From positions 26,223,493-26,287,492 of the forward strand of contig NC_044573.1 of assembly GCF_901933205.1 (NCBI RefSeq): 64,000 nt of DNA, written 5' to 3'. Each line of letters begins with the position of its first letter. Positions within the stretch are counted from its first letter, which is position 1. A model generated the notes under the pieces. It saw only the letters and a program-made list of their open reading frames with translations, was not told the origin of the DNA and ran no database searches. Below, piece after piece: positions 48,365-60,035 of this stretch. Both the position numbers and the translations under genes were made by a program. The stretch is from Camarhynchus parvulus (Eukaryota > Chordata > Aves > Passeriformes > Thraupidae).

Positions 48365-49583
48365 TCTCTCCTTTCTGTCTTTGTTTGATCTGTCAGGGAT
48401 TGTTTCACACCCAAAACAAGACAGCCCAGACCCAAGTGCTGGGCCAGCAAGCAGAAGATAGCTGATAGTCACAGCCCATTTTGCTCTGTAACCTTGCCTT
48501 GTCCCCCTTTTTCCTAAGGGTGTTTTCTAATTTTTCCTGTTTCTTTCTCAGTTCCATATCCTTTCCCTTCTAACACTTCTCCAGATTTAAGAAAAATAGC
48601 CTCAATTTATTTTAATGGTCCATATTTCTGTCTGTTAATGTTGCATCTGTTTTTGCACAAACTGTTCCAGTTCAAAGGGGAACAGTTCTCAAAGAGGTTG
48701 CTCTCCACTTCTGGATGCTGATGTTTTGTCTGCTGAAAAATTGACTTTTCTGGTCACTGGTAAAATACATTTGGAAAGATATGGAGCATCTGTTCATAAC
48801 TTGTCAAGCAGATGGAGCCAACTAAGTGAAAAAGCATTTTTATGCCCATAGCCCCTTTAAAGCATTGCCTTCCAGCTGCTTCTTTCTTTAGAAAGGGTGT
48901 CTTGCAGATGACATACTGAGTTAACTGGAGTTTCTTTTGGTAAGTCCAAATGCCTGCAATCAGATGATGAATTAACTGCAATACTGAGTCTGGATGGATT
49001 AATCTGAATAATTTTCTATAATACCTAAGCAGACTTAATTTAACGAGTCAGATCACTGTATTTTTGCTGAGAAAACGGAGTTTTCCAGTTGAATGAAATG
49101 CCTTGGATATGCCCCTGAAGTAGTGAGTGAACAGGATGATAGAATGTAGACATTTAGAGAAGTTTTGACAGAGTTCCTGACAGAAGAGGTTAATGTAATG
49201 GGATAAGTACTTATAGGGCAAAAGGCAGTGGTGCATAATTATTTGGCAACTGGCTGAAAGATGCAAGGAGGAGTTTTCGTAGTGGTTCAAATGTTTGCAG
49301 CATATTTGTTCCTGATGATTTGTTTAAACACTTTGCCTGTGTTGATGAAATTAAGTCTAACCATAAAGGTAAAAACCATGGATCTTATTGTCAGTTAATA
49401 GGATTGTTTATGTAGAGGAGTAGTAAATGAGGTATTTAGAATATTGAAATATTTCTTCTCCTGAAGTCAGTGATGGCCAACTAAACTGAGAGACAATACA
49501 TTTTGCAAAATAATAAGTAACCTTCTACATAAGATAAGACTACCTGGAGTTAGAGAGGCTGTGATAGAAGACCAAGTTTCAGT
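48365..49583. other. Non-coding single-copy stretch
   Basis: The segment just after the CR1 begins TGTCAGGGATTGTTTCACAC at 48,391, which is loosely LTR-like, but no matching terminus or duplication was found. No gene is recognised. Confidence 0.45.
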
Positions 49584-49910
49584 GTGCGGGAATATTTGCC
49601 TTCACTTGCTTTGGTAAAGGGATTCCTTTCAATCTCACAGGCTGTTGCTGATCCTGCAGTGTTCAGAGCAGCTCTGCCTGCTGAATGGGAGTGCATTGAT
49701 GGTGTGGAGTGGAAGGCAGTGCAGGCTCACAGCTACTTCACCCTTAGAGACAGGTTCTCCTCTCTGCAGATCCCTTCCCAGGTGTTCCTCTTCTGCAGCA
49801 GGGCAGCTGGGTTGGAGTCTGATGTAGAAGATTTGGGCTGGGTATTTGAGCATATCTTTGAGGATGGGCATGTTCAGGTGGTCTTTGTGGCTAGGTCAGT
49901 CCTGTGCTAA
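49584..49910 (+). other. 108-codon open frame, unrecognised
   Basis: The frame opens at GTG, not ATG, and the next in-frame ATG is well inside it. The region from about 49,650 is GC-richer than its flanks and protein-like in composition (for example EWECIDGVEWKAVQAHSY, and an acidic SDVEDLGWVFEHIFEDGH stretch). The opposite strand is also open at 49,635-49,871. I recognise no family on either strand. It may be a degraded repeat, a non-coding RNA exon or chance. Confidence 0.12.
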
Positions 49911-52900
49911 TGCTCACTTGTCTGGTTTTGGGAGAGATCACACCCAAAATCAGTCTGTTTAAAAGCAGAGGTGCTGTCAAATGACGCTAGGAGAAACTTT
50001 TTTGTGATTTTATATTCTTGTAGTAAACTGAATTTGCGTACTTGCAAAAGCAGAAGTCTTTGTCTTTCTTATTTTATCTACCACTGCTGCATACAGCAAA
50101 TGCTCTTTCTGCCTTGCTGGTGGTTGCACACTTCCTCCCTCTGCCCTCCTACCAGCAACCTCAGCTTTACACCTAAGCTGTATGACGGAGAATTTTGTTT
50201 TTCATCTTCTAAAAATCCAACTCTCTATTCACCTACCTTTGAACATAAATGTAGTGTATGTAAAATGATTGCAGATAGGCAACCAACTATTCTTCTGAGT
50301 CAGGAAAACAAGGAATTTAAAAGTCTTCTATGTAAAATCTGGGCTATGACCCAAAATTTTCTTTCTCTACCATTCTTCTTTTCCTTCTTAAGTCCTCAGC
50401 TTTGGCATGTGCACTCTCACTAGGGGCTGGGATTTGACTATGTGTGAAGTAGGGTAAGACAGCTGAAAAATTGTTCTAGGAAAAATTGCTACTAAAGGTG
50501 TTCTGCATTTGAATAGTAAGTGCTGAAAAGGAAGCACTTCCCTGCTTCCCTCACTGACTGTGTCATGACTGCTGCTGCTATTTTCCTGTGCTTTGTTTAC
50601 CTTCAGGTAGATTCTGCTAGTACTAGAGAAATATTTCCACTTCAAGCATTTACATTTATAAATCAGATGTCTTTCCTTTTCATATGTTCAGAAACTCCTT
50701 AATAGTCACTGTTGAGTAAACTGGGCTCAGCCTTTTAAACATTCTCTGTCCTGCCTTTTTAGCCTGGGTTTGAAGAAGTGTGTGTATGGGCTTTTTCTTC
50801 CCCATGAGGACAGTGTGAGCCAAGCTGTTCTGTAGCTGAATTCCATTCTCTCCTTTTTGGCAATTGCACAGAATGGCTTATGCTATGTGGAGTTTGGTGC
50901 AATTCCACTGGAATTTGCTAGATTTGCACTGATTTATACCTGGTGTGAATCTCATCTTTCCAAAATATTACTGATGCAACAGAAATGCAGAGCTGAAAAT
51001 TCCTCAACTAAGAAGCAAAGAAAGCTTCCTTTTGTTTTGCAGTAAGTTAATAGATTATTATTATCCCTGAATCTTTATCACTAACTTCGGTTTTCATTAT
51101 CAGCTGGAAGAAGTTGAAATACTGTCAAGAGTATCAAAATAAGATCATTATGCAGTAGTTTCTGGTAGAGTGGAATCCCTAAAACCTTGTTATGACTATT
51201 TTAGAAGCCACCAGAGCACCTATCTCAAATTGATGTGCTGCAAATCTAAACTTTCCAGATACTGGGATAGATGTTAATATTCCTGTGAACAACTTCCCTG
51301 TGTTGCTTCCAGTGGCAGTTTTTCAGTAGGGGCTCAGAAAGGATGGTAGTTGGAAGTATTCTCTTCTGACTGGAACATAAATGAGAAGAGCCTTGGGATT
51401 TGTTTGGAGTTGTTTTGTTGGAGATGTTTTGTTGGGGTTTTTTTTCTGGTCGTGTCACCCAGGCCTTGTTTTACATGCTAGAAATGTTAATTTTGTATTG
51501 TTTTCAGAGTATGAATCTCCCCATTTTGAGATGGTGCATCTCTTTTCCCTGCAAGCATCCAGAGAGTCCATAGTCTTGGACTAGAAGGGTACTCATGACT
51601 AAGAAAAAGTCAGTTAACGAGTAACAAATGTTTCATTTCAGTCTTACGTGATGTCATTCACTTCCTTCAAATCTTAGTTCTGTGTCCTTAGGTAGCTGAA
51701 GTTTCACACCTAAAGGCTGTTTTTCTACAGCACTCGGGCTAATTCCTGTACATACTAGGCCTTGCAAAGATCTGCAACAGAGAATATACCATGTATATAT
51801 TTGTAATTGTCCCCAAAATGAACACGACTACATTCTAAAGGTGTGTTTGCCTTTACAAGATTCCCTGCCTCCTAAAGAGCCTGGATTTTTTCATATATGA
51901 TGGGGAGAGAAAGCAAAGTGAGGGACTGTGAAGGTAGTGGGGAAATCTGTTGGAGAGACACATCTGTAGAAGAGCCAAAATCGTTTATGGCAACAGCTTC
52001 AGGTCTTGAAGGTTAGTGGGATACCTTCCTCAGAGCTTGGCAATCAGCCTGTTGTACTACAACGTTCTGTGCAGTCCTAAAAGCAAGGATCCACTTTCTT
52101 TTCATGCAACTGTTTTCTTATCAGCAGCTAAATAAATTAACTCTAGATGTGTGGCTTCTAGGATTCTGTGTGTTGTGAGTTAAATTTGCTGCTGCAGCCA
52201 GTGTAGTTCATTGTAAGTTCAGTATGTTACTAAATATTTATGAATGAATATTTTTTTGTGTTTTACAATGACATTTAGCAATACATTACAGCTAGAGCCA
52301 AATAAAATAAAACCTCTTACAGAAAGAGCAGACTTGGGGGAATATATCTCATCAGATTCTTGCTTTTCCTTGACAGATAGTTTGGGGACCTGTTCTGGAG
52401 TTTTATAAATTACTTATTTGTGAATCTGGCATAAAATCCTGGCCTTGCTGAAGTCAAGGAGTGTTTTACTGCTGAGTCTAGCAGTGGTAACACTGGAATT
52501 CTTGCTTCTACCCTCCTGTCCTTCTCTGTTCCTGATGTGTGGGGGGTGCAGGGATGCAGACAGTGAGAAGACAAGTCTCTTCCCTTCAGCTCAAGAAGTG
52601 ACTGCATGGAAGGATTTTTGGAGCTGGGATATCTGTAGAGAGTAAACTTTTTTCCATATCCTCTGCTCCCAATTCTGTTTCCATAACTGTCCCTCCCACC
52701 TCCCATGCACTCTGTCTCTCTGAGATTTTCTGTGGAGAGCAGGGAAAGAAAACCTTGGAGGAAAGATTGCTGGCTATTAGCTGAAGCAGGTTCTGCCTTA
52801 AATGTTTACATTTTTTGAAGGAAGGAAGGAAGACTGTTTAGATTTGCCTGTGCTTTAAGGCTCTGGACAATCTTTGCATTTACTTTTCTGTATCAATACA

Positions 52901-55412
52901 GTAAAACCTGACAAAGAAGTTTTAAACTTGACCCTCCTGCAGTGTTCTTTCCTAGCACTGACCAATCTGTTTTAGCTCTGTATGGTAAGATTGTTTTCTT
53001 TGCTACTTTGCTTAGATCAGTTTTCAAGCTGATCCAAGGGACTTACTCACCTACATTCTTGGAAGCTCTTCTTTTGGGCTTGAAATATGTTTGATAATTT
53101 TTTTTTTTAATGATGAATTCTCTAAAGTCAAGCTTACTGACTTTCTTTGACCTCACAGGTTCTGTCCTGCCCTTCTCCATTGGTGCAATAAATTGTTTTA
53201 ATTTGCTAGAAAATGTTTTTACTGAGATCTTTATATTTATAATGGCTCTTTTCAGGCTAAGGTAGAAATGAATAGCATATGGCTATTGTGAGAATAAAAT
53301 ATTAATTTTGGCAAATTTAGTCAATTCACCGTGGGTGTTCTTAGCCTTTAAAACAAAATTATCACATATTTGGCACAACTATCAAGTGCCTGGGTTTTGA
53401 CTCTAAGCCTTAATCACCAAATGAAGAGAGCAATGTATTATTAGCATGTTAGGAAGAGACAGTAGCTATGACTGTGTGAGCTGAGGGTGGGTGTTCTACA
53501 TGGCTGGTACATGGTAGGAAAGAGGACAGATTGCAGTTGGGGCAGTCTGCAGCAATTAATGCACTCAGAATGGGCTGGTCTCCAGGGTGTGTTTCAATTG
53601 AGTTTGGATTCTAAACCAAAAAATTTTGCAGGTGATGTTTAATGTCATCCTGAGCGTTCCAGTGTATCTTGGTCCATTGTTACTACCAAATCTCAAGGAA
53701 ACAGAGATTTATGCATTGAAAAGAAGCAGAGGAGTATCAATTGCTTCATTAGAGACCCACTGATCATAAATACCTGCATAACACAGCATCTAATGGGCAA
53801 TGCTGTGTGACAGCAGCATAGGCAGTATCACTTACAACTTCATTGTGCAGAGTGCTGACAGCTCCTGCAGAATCCTCTCCTTGGGAAATGAGCAAAGTCA
53901 GTGTTACATAGGAGGGCATTTGAGCTTTTTTTGATCTACATGGATACATGAGAGTCACCTTCATTCATTTCTGAGTACTTCCCCCCTCGTCTGACTGCAG
54001 GCCAGAGTGACATTTGCATTTCAAATGGCATATTGTGACCCAGTGTTGTTATTGATGATGAATCTCATTTTCACGAGCATTAACAAAGCAGGGCTTCATA
54101 AAGTATGTCAGTGCCTCTGTGCTTCACTGGAGCATGATCTTCTGTAGCACCACCAGCTGATGGAAAATACAGGGCTGGAGACAAAGCCATTTCCCTTTTG
54201 TTTTTTACAATATGGTCTTTAAGTTATGTCTGCTTTAAGATACTGCAGGTCCTTATGAAGGGACTGATGACTCTGTTGAAGGAGACCCCAAAACTGGGAC
54301 AGATCTCTGTGACACCATCACTATTAGGGACCTGACTGGTGCTGTCAATTATGGATTCATGAACTGCCTTTGGCATTAGTGTTTAAAAGCTGTGGAGCCA
54401 GCCTTGTAGGATTTGGATGTCTTTTGCAGATAATGGGGAATTTGTGAGGGAGCACTAAATGAAAACTTCCTCAAATAGTAACATTTTTCATTCACATAAA
54501 ACCTAGTTTCTGGAAAATTTTAATACTTTCTAAGAATACTTGGGAAGTTGTACAATATTCTTGAGTTCTATTTTTAAAATAGTAAATTAGATGCATGTAT
54601 TTGCATGTAGGTTTGTGCAGACAGACATTGGGTGGGAGTCAGATTGCCCGAAGGGAGAGCAAGTCTCAGTTACCCTGCATGTAATTTCTGCTCCCTGTCT
54701 GGACTGCTGTTTGGAAGTGGTGTGACTGTATATACTGTCTCCTAGAGGAAAACATTGTCTTCTGTTGTCTCTCATATGCTAAGCAGATATAAACCACAGG
54801 AGAGAAGAGGACAGGAAAAAGGATGGGGAAGGGAAGAGGAAAAGTCTATTTCTTAAACAAGACTTTGATCATAGATTAGTTTTTTTTTTCTTGAAACGAG
54901 TGTACCACTCCCAGAACATACATTAAACTGTAACTTGAAGATATTTTGATAATGTGCAAAATGCCTTCCAAAACCTTTGAATAAGGCATTTTGAGATTGA
55001 ACCAGTTAACTACTACCAAACATTTCTTGTTGGTTTTTGGCACTGTTCAAAGGATCCATGAAGTTTTCACTTTTTTTTTGGAAGGCCTTGTTCAAGACTG
55101 GGAATACTGGAAAGTATCTGGAAAGTGACTCGAAGCAATGGTTTTGTATCAAGCTTTGTTCAATTGTGTGAAAGTTGTGTAATGAGATTACTGGCAAAGC
55201 AGAATAATAAATTATGAATAGAACTTAAATGACTGTCTGTCTCATGTTCTGAAATAGCTTCAGTCCAGGAGTCAGGACTGATATGGGATTGGGAGCTGGT
55301 GTTTTTGTTTGTAACAAGAGCATAAGCTTCCTGCAGGTGATTAAACTGCAGGCAACATCCTACTGTACCAGAAATGGGTCTCTTGAGTGAAGTGCTGTAT
55401 AGCAGGGGTTGG
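49911..55412. other. Non-coding single-copy stretch
   Basis: About 5.5 kb without a recognised gene. The plus frame 49,971-50,423 (150 codons) has no domain. A (GAAG)4 run is at 52,817-52,832 and a T-run at about 53,100-53,108. The segment about 53,990-54,200 is free of low complexity and might be conserved, but this is only an impression. Confidence 0.45.
52817..52832. repeat. (GAAG)n short microsatellite
   Basis: Four GAAG units occur in a row; an ordinary simple repeat. Confidence 0.85.
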
Positions 55413-55471
55413 TATTTTGATATATATATAGATATAGCTATATAGATGTATAGATATATATTTTGATATAT
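55413..55471. repeat. GATA/TA-rich simple repeat flanked by a 13-bp direct repeat
   Basis: TATTTTGATATAT occurs at 55,413-55,425 and 55,459-55,471, enclosing degenerate TAGA/TATA sequence with a self-complementary ATATAGCTATAT core. It probably arose by slippage. Confidence 0.8.
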
Positions 55472-56068
55472 GCCCTGCTGTAGTGTCTGATTGACTCATA
55501 GAACATTTACTCTTCCAAGCTTAGTCCTGCAGTTTGTAAGTAAGGGCCATTGATTAGCACAGAAATGTGAGTGTATGTAACCTTGAACTTGATTCTTCCA
55601 GCTCCTGGGTTTGCAGCCCCCAGAGCCCCCTTGACCCGGGGTGCTGCCCGTGTGTGCCTCGCTGGCCCCGCTGCTGTCCCCTCTGCACCCTGCGGGCTGT
55701 GCTCGGCTTGTGTCCCTGCCCTGCTCCTTCGGCCAGGGCTGCAGAGCAGAGTTAAACACAGGGATTAACATGATGACTGGCATCTGGCTGCTTCTTTAGG
55801 ACAGTTCACAATGGAAAATTCATTTTCTTTTTTAAGCTGTAGCATTTTATGAAAGAACATGGGGTGATTTTTTTTTTCTTGAGTGATGATTTCACTAGGT
55901 TTCTATGTTAGCTCTATTCTTACTTGAATATTTTTAAGGCTAACACAAAAACTTCCTAAAGTGTTGTTTGTAGAACAGTTTGAAAAATTTAGAAACATGT
56001 CTTCATGCATTTTGGTTCGTGTGTATGTATGCAGATTCTTGGTTTCTTTCAAAACCAGGAAGATTTTA
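55472..56068. other. Short non-coding stretch with a small GC-rich island
   Basis: About 155 bases at 55,590-55,745 are strikingly C- and G-rich with several CpGs, in contrast to the AT-rich flanks. Open frames on both strands there (55,567-55,755 plus, 55,496-55,783 minus) follow from that composition. It is too short to call a CpG-island promoter, and no repeat family was recognised. Confidence 0.4.
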
Positions 56069-56130
56069 CTTTTTTTCCTTTTTTTTCCCCTTTTTTTCTC
56101 TTCTTTTTTTTTTTCTTTTTTTCTTTTTTT
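56069..56130. repeat. 62-base pure pyrimidine tract
   Basis: Every base in this interval is C or T on the plus strand, mostly T. It may act as a polypyrimidine tract, or read on the minus strand as an A-rich tail, but no retrocopy is recognised beside it. Confidence 0.9.
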
Positions 56131-56480
56131 AAAGTAATCAGGATGCTCTTTCTAGTCCTGGTGTCAGTAACTCTCCCTCTGATCATGACAGCTAGAATTG
56201 GAGCCCTCTTTAATTTGGAGTGTTTTTAATACTGCTCTAAGCTCCTGATTAATGTTACAGGAGGTTGGTTGAGAGTAAATTGAGATGCTCTCTCCTGCAG
56301 GATTTAAATGTGCTGTTTCCATTGCCACATCCTGCTGATATAGTGGCTAAGGATTAAATTGAAGATCTAATTTGATGTGGGGTCTAATTATAAGCCTAGG
56401 AGCCTTAAAAGCATATATTGCATTTATTATTCATTCAGTGTGTTCTTGAGGTACTGTAGTCTTTATTTACGGTTTAATGC
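56131..56480. promoter_or_regulatory. Candidate non-coding regulatory element with homeodomain-like sites
   Basis: The segment has several homeodomain-type cores: TGATTAAT (56,246-56,253), GGATTA of OTX/PITX shape (56,351-56,356) and TAATTA (56,385-56,390). It is free of long low-complexity runs apart from its left border. Such motifs are short and common in AT-rich DNA, so the call is speculative. Confidence 0.15.
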
Positions 56481-58859
56481 ATATGTTGGCTGACTTGGAT
56501 GTATTATAATCTCCTTTTCCCCTACCCTACTCCTGTGATCAATAAATCCTGGTTTGGATTATTATTTTTTTTAAACAGAAAATGCAACTTTGGAAACCAT
56601 GAAAAATACTGCAGTTTCCTTTCGATGGGAGCCTATTCTGCGCTTGCAAAAGAACCAATATTGCCATCTAGTGGGAGTGAAGATTTTGACCTGTCATGCT
56701 CCTCCCTCTAGATCCCTGTTATCTAGCAGCTCTCTTGGAAGCATCACGTATGTTTCTAATGAAGGTTCTCTTTCCCCACACCATGGAGAAAGCTTCACTA
56801 CTTTATTGCTGAAGTTACTCTTGCATGTATGGCTGAAAAATCAGAAATATTTTGCAGGTGTATAGATCCAAATGTGGTTTTCCCAAGCTGCTTTCTAAAG
56901 TATACTGTCAATGGAAGCACAAGGTAGTGTTTCTGTGCTGTGGTCTGTCTGGGTAATGTTTCTTTTTCAGTGCCTCTGCAACATGTAATTGAATTTAAGC
57001 CTTTGAACGTACCAATTTTCTAACACACATAAAGACTATCAGAAAAATACATCTTTTCCAAGCCTTTGTGCAAAACATACATGGAAAGTGTTCTAGTATA
57101 TACGTGCAAAATCATATTGAAAATGTTCAGTGAAACAGAGCAGGAGGTAGGATTTGGCTGAAGCTTCGGGATAAAGTGATTTGCAGAATGTTTTTTTCAC
57201 CCTTTTTCCCCCCTTCATGTCAGATCAAGGCCCTCTAGGGGTTTCTAGAGATAGAGCTAGGATGACACCTCATTAAATTAAATTTTTTGTTCCTTTGTAA
57301 CACTATATTCAGCTTTTGTTGCCTTGTTACACTTTTTCTTCTGAAACTGCAGCTGGCTAGGATCGGCTAAGTAGCAGGTTTTTTTTGTGGATTTAATCAT
57401 AATGTTTAATTAATCTCCCTGCTTTAGTCATCAGTCTGCAGCTTAGCAATGCAGGGTCCTAAGAACCTAAGCAGATGTTCTAAGTGCATTTTAGTGATGG
57501 TTTTAGTTAATTCTCAAGCCCAATCTTTGTGGTTTTGAATCCAAGTGCTAAAAGAGAAATCATTAACACAGCTCTACCTCATTCTGCTTGTAAAGCACAG
57601 AACCATTTAGCAGAGTGATAGTTATGACAGTGTCACTGTTACAACTCTTTCTTCTCTTTCCATTTTTCCCAGTCTTCCAGCAATGAACTGAATTCAGTCT
57701 AGAGTTGTTTACATATCTCTTGTCAAGCAAATTGCTACCTGCCTTTCAGAAAAGAGGCCAATGCATGCGTTTTCTTCATGTTCAATACTCTTGACTCTTA
57801 AAAATCTTTCTTAGCTTGAGGATATCAGTCTGTGTTTCATCAATGGCAATTGGTATTGAAAAGCTGGTTTTGCATTCAGTGCTGCATCACTGCTGATGCC
57901 CTGTCTTACTGTCTGTCATTGGGTGAGGCATATATTGCATAATTTGGGAAGGCTGGGGTTGTGGATGGAGAGAATTTGTAAGTTCTGAGTTGCCTTGGGA
58001 TCAATGTCTAGGATCCTACCTGCTCATAGGAAGCACTGTGTGATGTTTGCTCCCTTTATTTGGAGCAGTACTTAGAAGAAATGGGAAGATATTTATTGTA
58101 GGTCCATGTTTGTTGTAGTGATGGTACTGTTGACATTTTACTTGTACTGTGCAGAAGGTAAAACTAAGAGAAAATTTGGACTAGGATCTGGTATCCATAA
58201 TCAGTGCAAGAGAGGACTAATATGGGAAAGGCTGGCATACAAGTGGAGAAGTAGACAGAGAAAGTAAATTACTGCCTCAGAATTGGATACTGGTGAAAAC
58301 AGTGTGGTCATCACGTTTGGTTTCATCTGTTTAGGTGGCATTCATGTGTCCATCATTTTCCATTTGTTTCTCTAGCCCTGCAGAATCAGGCTGTCCCGTA
58401 GCTGGGAATGAAACTCCTGGTTCAGCAATACACTCCCCTCCTCCACATAAAGTCCCTCTTGCATCCTCAAAATCTCTGGTTAAACTCTGTAACCTTAAGC
58501 CTTCTCACAGGCTTTGTGTCTTTGCATAATGACCCCAGGCCCTTCGTATTGTTTCTTTGGGTAACTTTCCCCCTGTCATTTTATTTCTTGTAGACTGTAA
58601 CTTCTGCTGGACAAAAACAGTGAGGGCTGGATCTTGTTTACTGTCAATTGTCATCCAGGCTTGATTGATGATGATGTGCTTTAGTCTGGGTGATCACATT
58701 GTTTTATATTTCAGAAGTAATACTACTGCTGGAAACAGATTTTTCTTCTCAGAGCAGTATTTCTGTAGTATTTTCAGAAACCATCATCTCCTCATCTTTC
58801 TGTGTCTCTCCTAGTACAAATATTTAAATGCTAAAATAATGTATGTAATTTTAATTCTC
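56481..58859. other. Non-coding single-copy stretch
   Basis: No recognised gene or repeat. The frames 56,499-56,711 and 56,590-56,865 overlap without any domain. Sequence around 57,370-57,640 is of mixed composition and unremarkable otherwise. Confidence 0.45.
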
Positions 58860-59000
58860 TGCAACCAAGAGAAGAAAAGAACAAAGCTGATAAGGAGTGT
58901 GAAAAAAATTAGCCAGCAACCAATGGTCTTTGTTAAAGTAAATAATTTTTAAGAAGATAAAAGATAATTAGAATTAACAGGCAAGAGTTGATACATTATT
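58860..59000. promoter_or_regulatory. Candidate enhancer: dense transcription-factor motif cluster
   Basis: Within about 55 bases lie a CCAAT core (58,920-58,924), a SOX-type TCTTTGTT (58,927-58,934), a forkhead-type GTAAATAA (58,938-58,945), two GATA-type AGATAA sites (58,955-58,960 and 58,962-58,967) and a homeodomain-type TAATTAG (58,965-58,971). The tight packing is suggestive, but AT-rich DNA yields such matches by chance. Confidence 0.2.
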
Positions 59001-60007
59001 ATGACAGAGAACTGACAGAAAAACTTGCAATTTTCAGATAATACATAATTTGAAAAATAAGGATAAAAGTGTTTTGAATTCTTTCAAAATTTCTTTTATT
59101 TATATTATCTGATTCCTCCTGCTTTTCTATGTGAAAAAAATTTTTGATTGCATTTCCATAAATATGTTTTTATTTACTTTGCCATATTTATCTTCATTAG
59201 TATCTTTTAAAAATACCTTTTTTTTTAATTAGAACTGTACGAAAGAGAAGAAATGGCTTGATAAAAGGAGTAGTTCTTCAATCCCTATTTCAAATCCCTC
59301 TGAATTTCTAAGGAGCTATTCCCCCCAGAAATTGGCAAACATTTATGGATACATTGCAACAACAATAATTTTGTCTGCCCTCCTTGCTCTACTTTCTCAA
59401 AGAGGATACAGGTATATCCAGAAGTTACTACCTTGTTATTCTATAGCCTGGAAAAGAACATTATTTAGAGAGAACAAAATATAGCTGAGACCATCTGCCC
59501 AATTTTTCCTTTTAATCTTCTTGCAGTTTTTCCAATTCATCCTACACTCTCTGCTTTTAGAGCTACATTGCTAATGCTACTTGAGCTTGGTTGGCTTTTT
59601 TTTTTAAGAGAATTTGCATATGCAAAAAAATATGCTTGAAGTTATTTTAATGGATATGTTATATTGTTGTTATTGCTATTCTCAATAAGCCTGAGAATAG
59701 CATGGTGCTAGGGTGTTTTTCCTATTCATAACCTCTTTCCCAGCGTAAATGTTGTGTTGTCAAGGACTGAGGGACATCTGTAACCCAAATAGTCTCATTT
59801 CGTCTTATCTGCTACTAAAATTTGAGGTGAAGGACATTTTTTTCTGTTTGTTGGTAGTGTGGTTTTGCTTTATCCCAAAGTATCATGTTTTGATTCAAGG
59901 GCAAAATAGGATTGCGTTGCCCCTTTAATTTCCTTATTTTATGGCTTGAAAAACCAAGACACTGATTTCTGAGCATGTATTTCCAGGTATGTTAGCTATT
60001 TAAAGAT
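59001..60007. other. Non-coding AT-rich stretch with a hairpin
   Basis: AT-rich sequence without a gene. An 11-base perfect inverted repeat (TGCTATTCTCA at 59,674-59,684, complement at 59,692-59,702) has a 7-base loop. Confidence 0.6.
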
Positions 60008-60035
60008 CCTCCCTCCCTCCCTCCCTCTTTCTTTT
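60008..60035. repeat. (CCCT)n microsatellite
   Basis: Five CCCT-type units are followed by a T-rich run; an ordinary simple repeat. Confidence 0.85.

Noticed and set aside
48391..48600. Possible second LTR starting TGTCAGGG after the CR1
   Set aside because: No matching CA end, inverted terminus or target-site duplication could be found.
49971..50423. 150-codon frame as a small protein
   Set aside because: No domain. The composition follows local pyrimidine richness, and cysteine and serine runs suggest chance.
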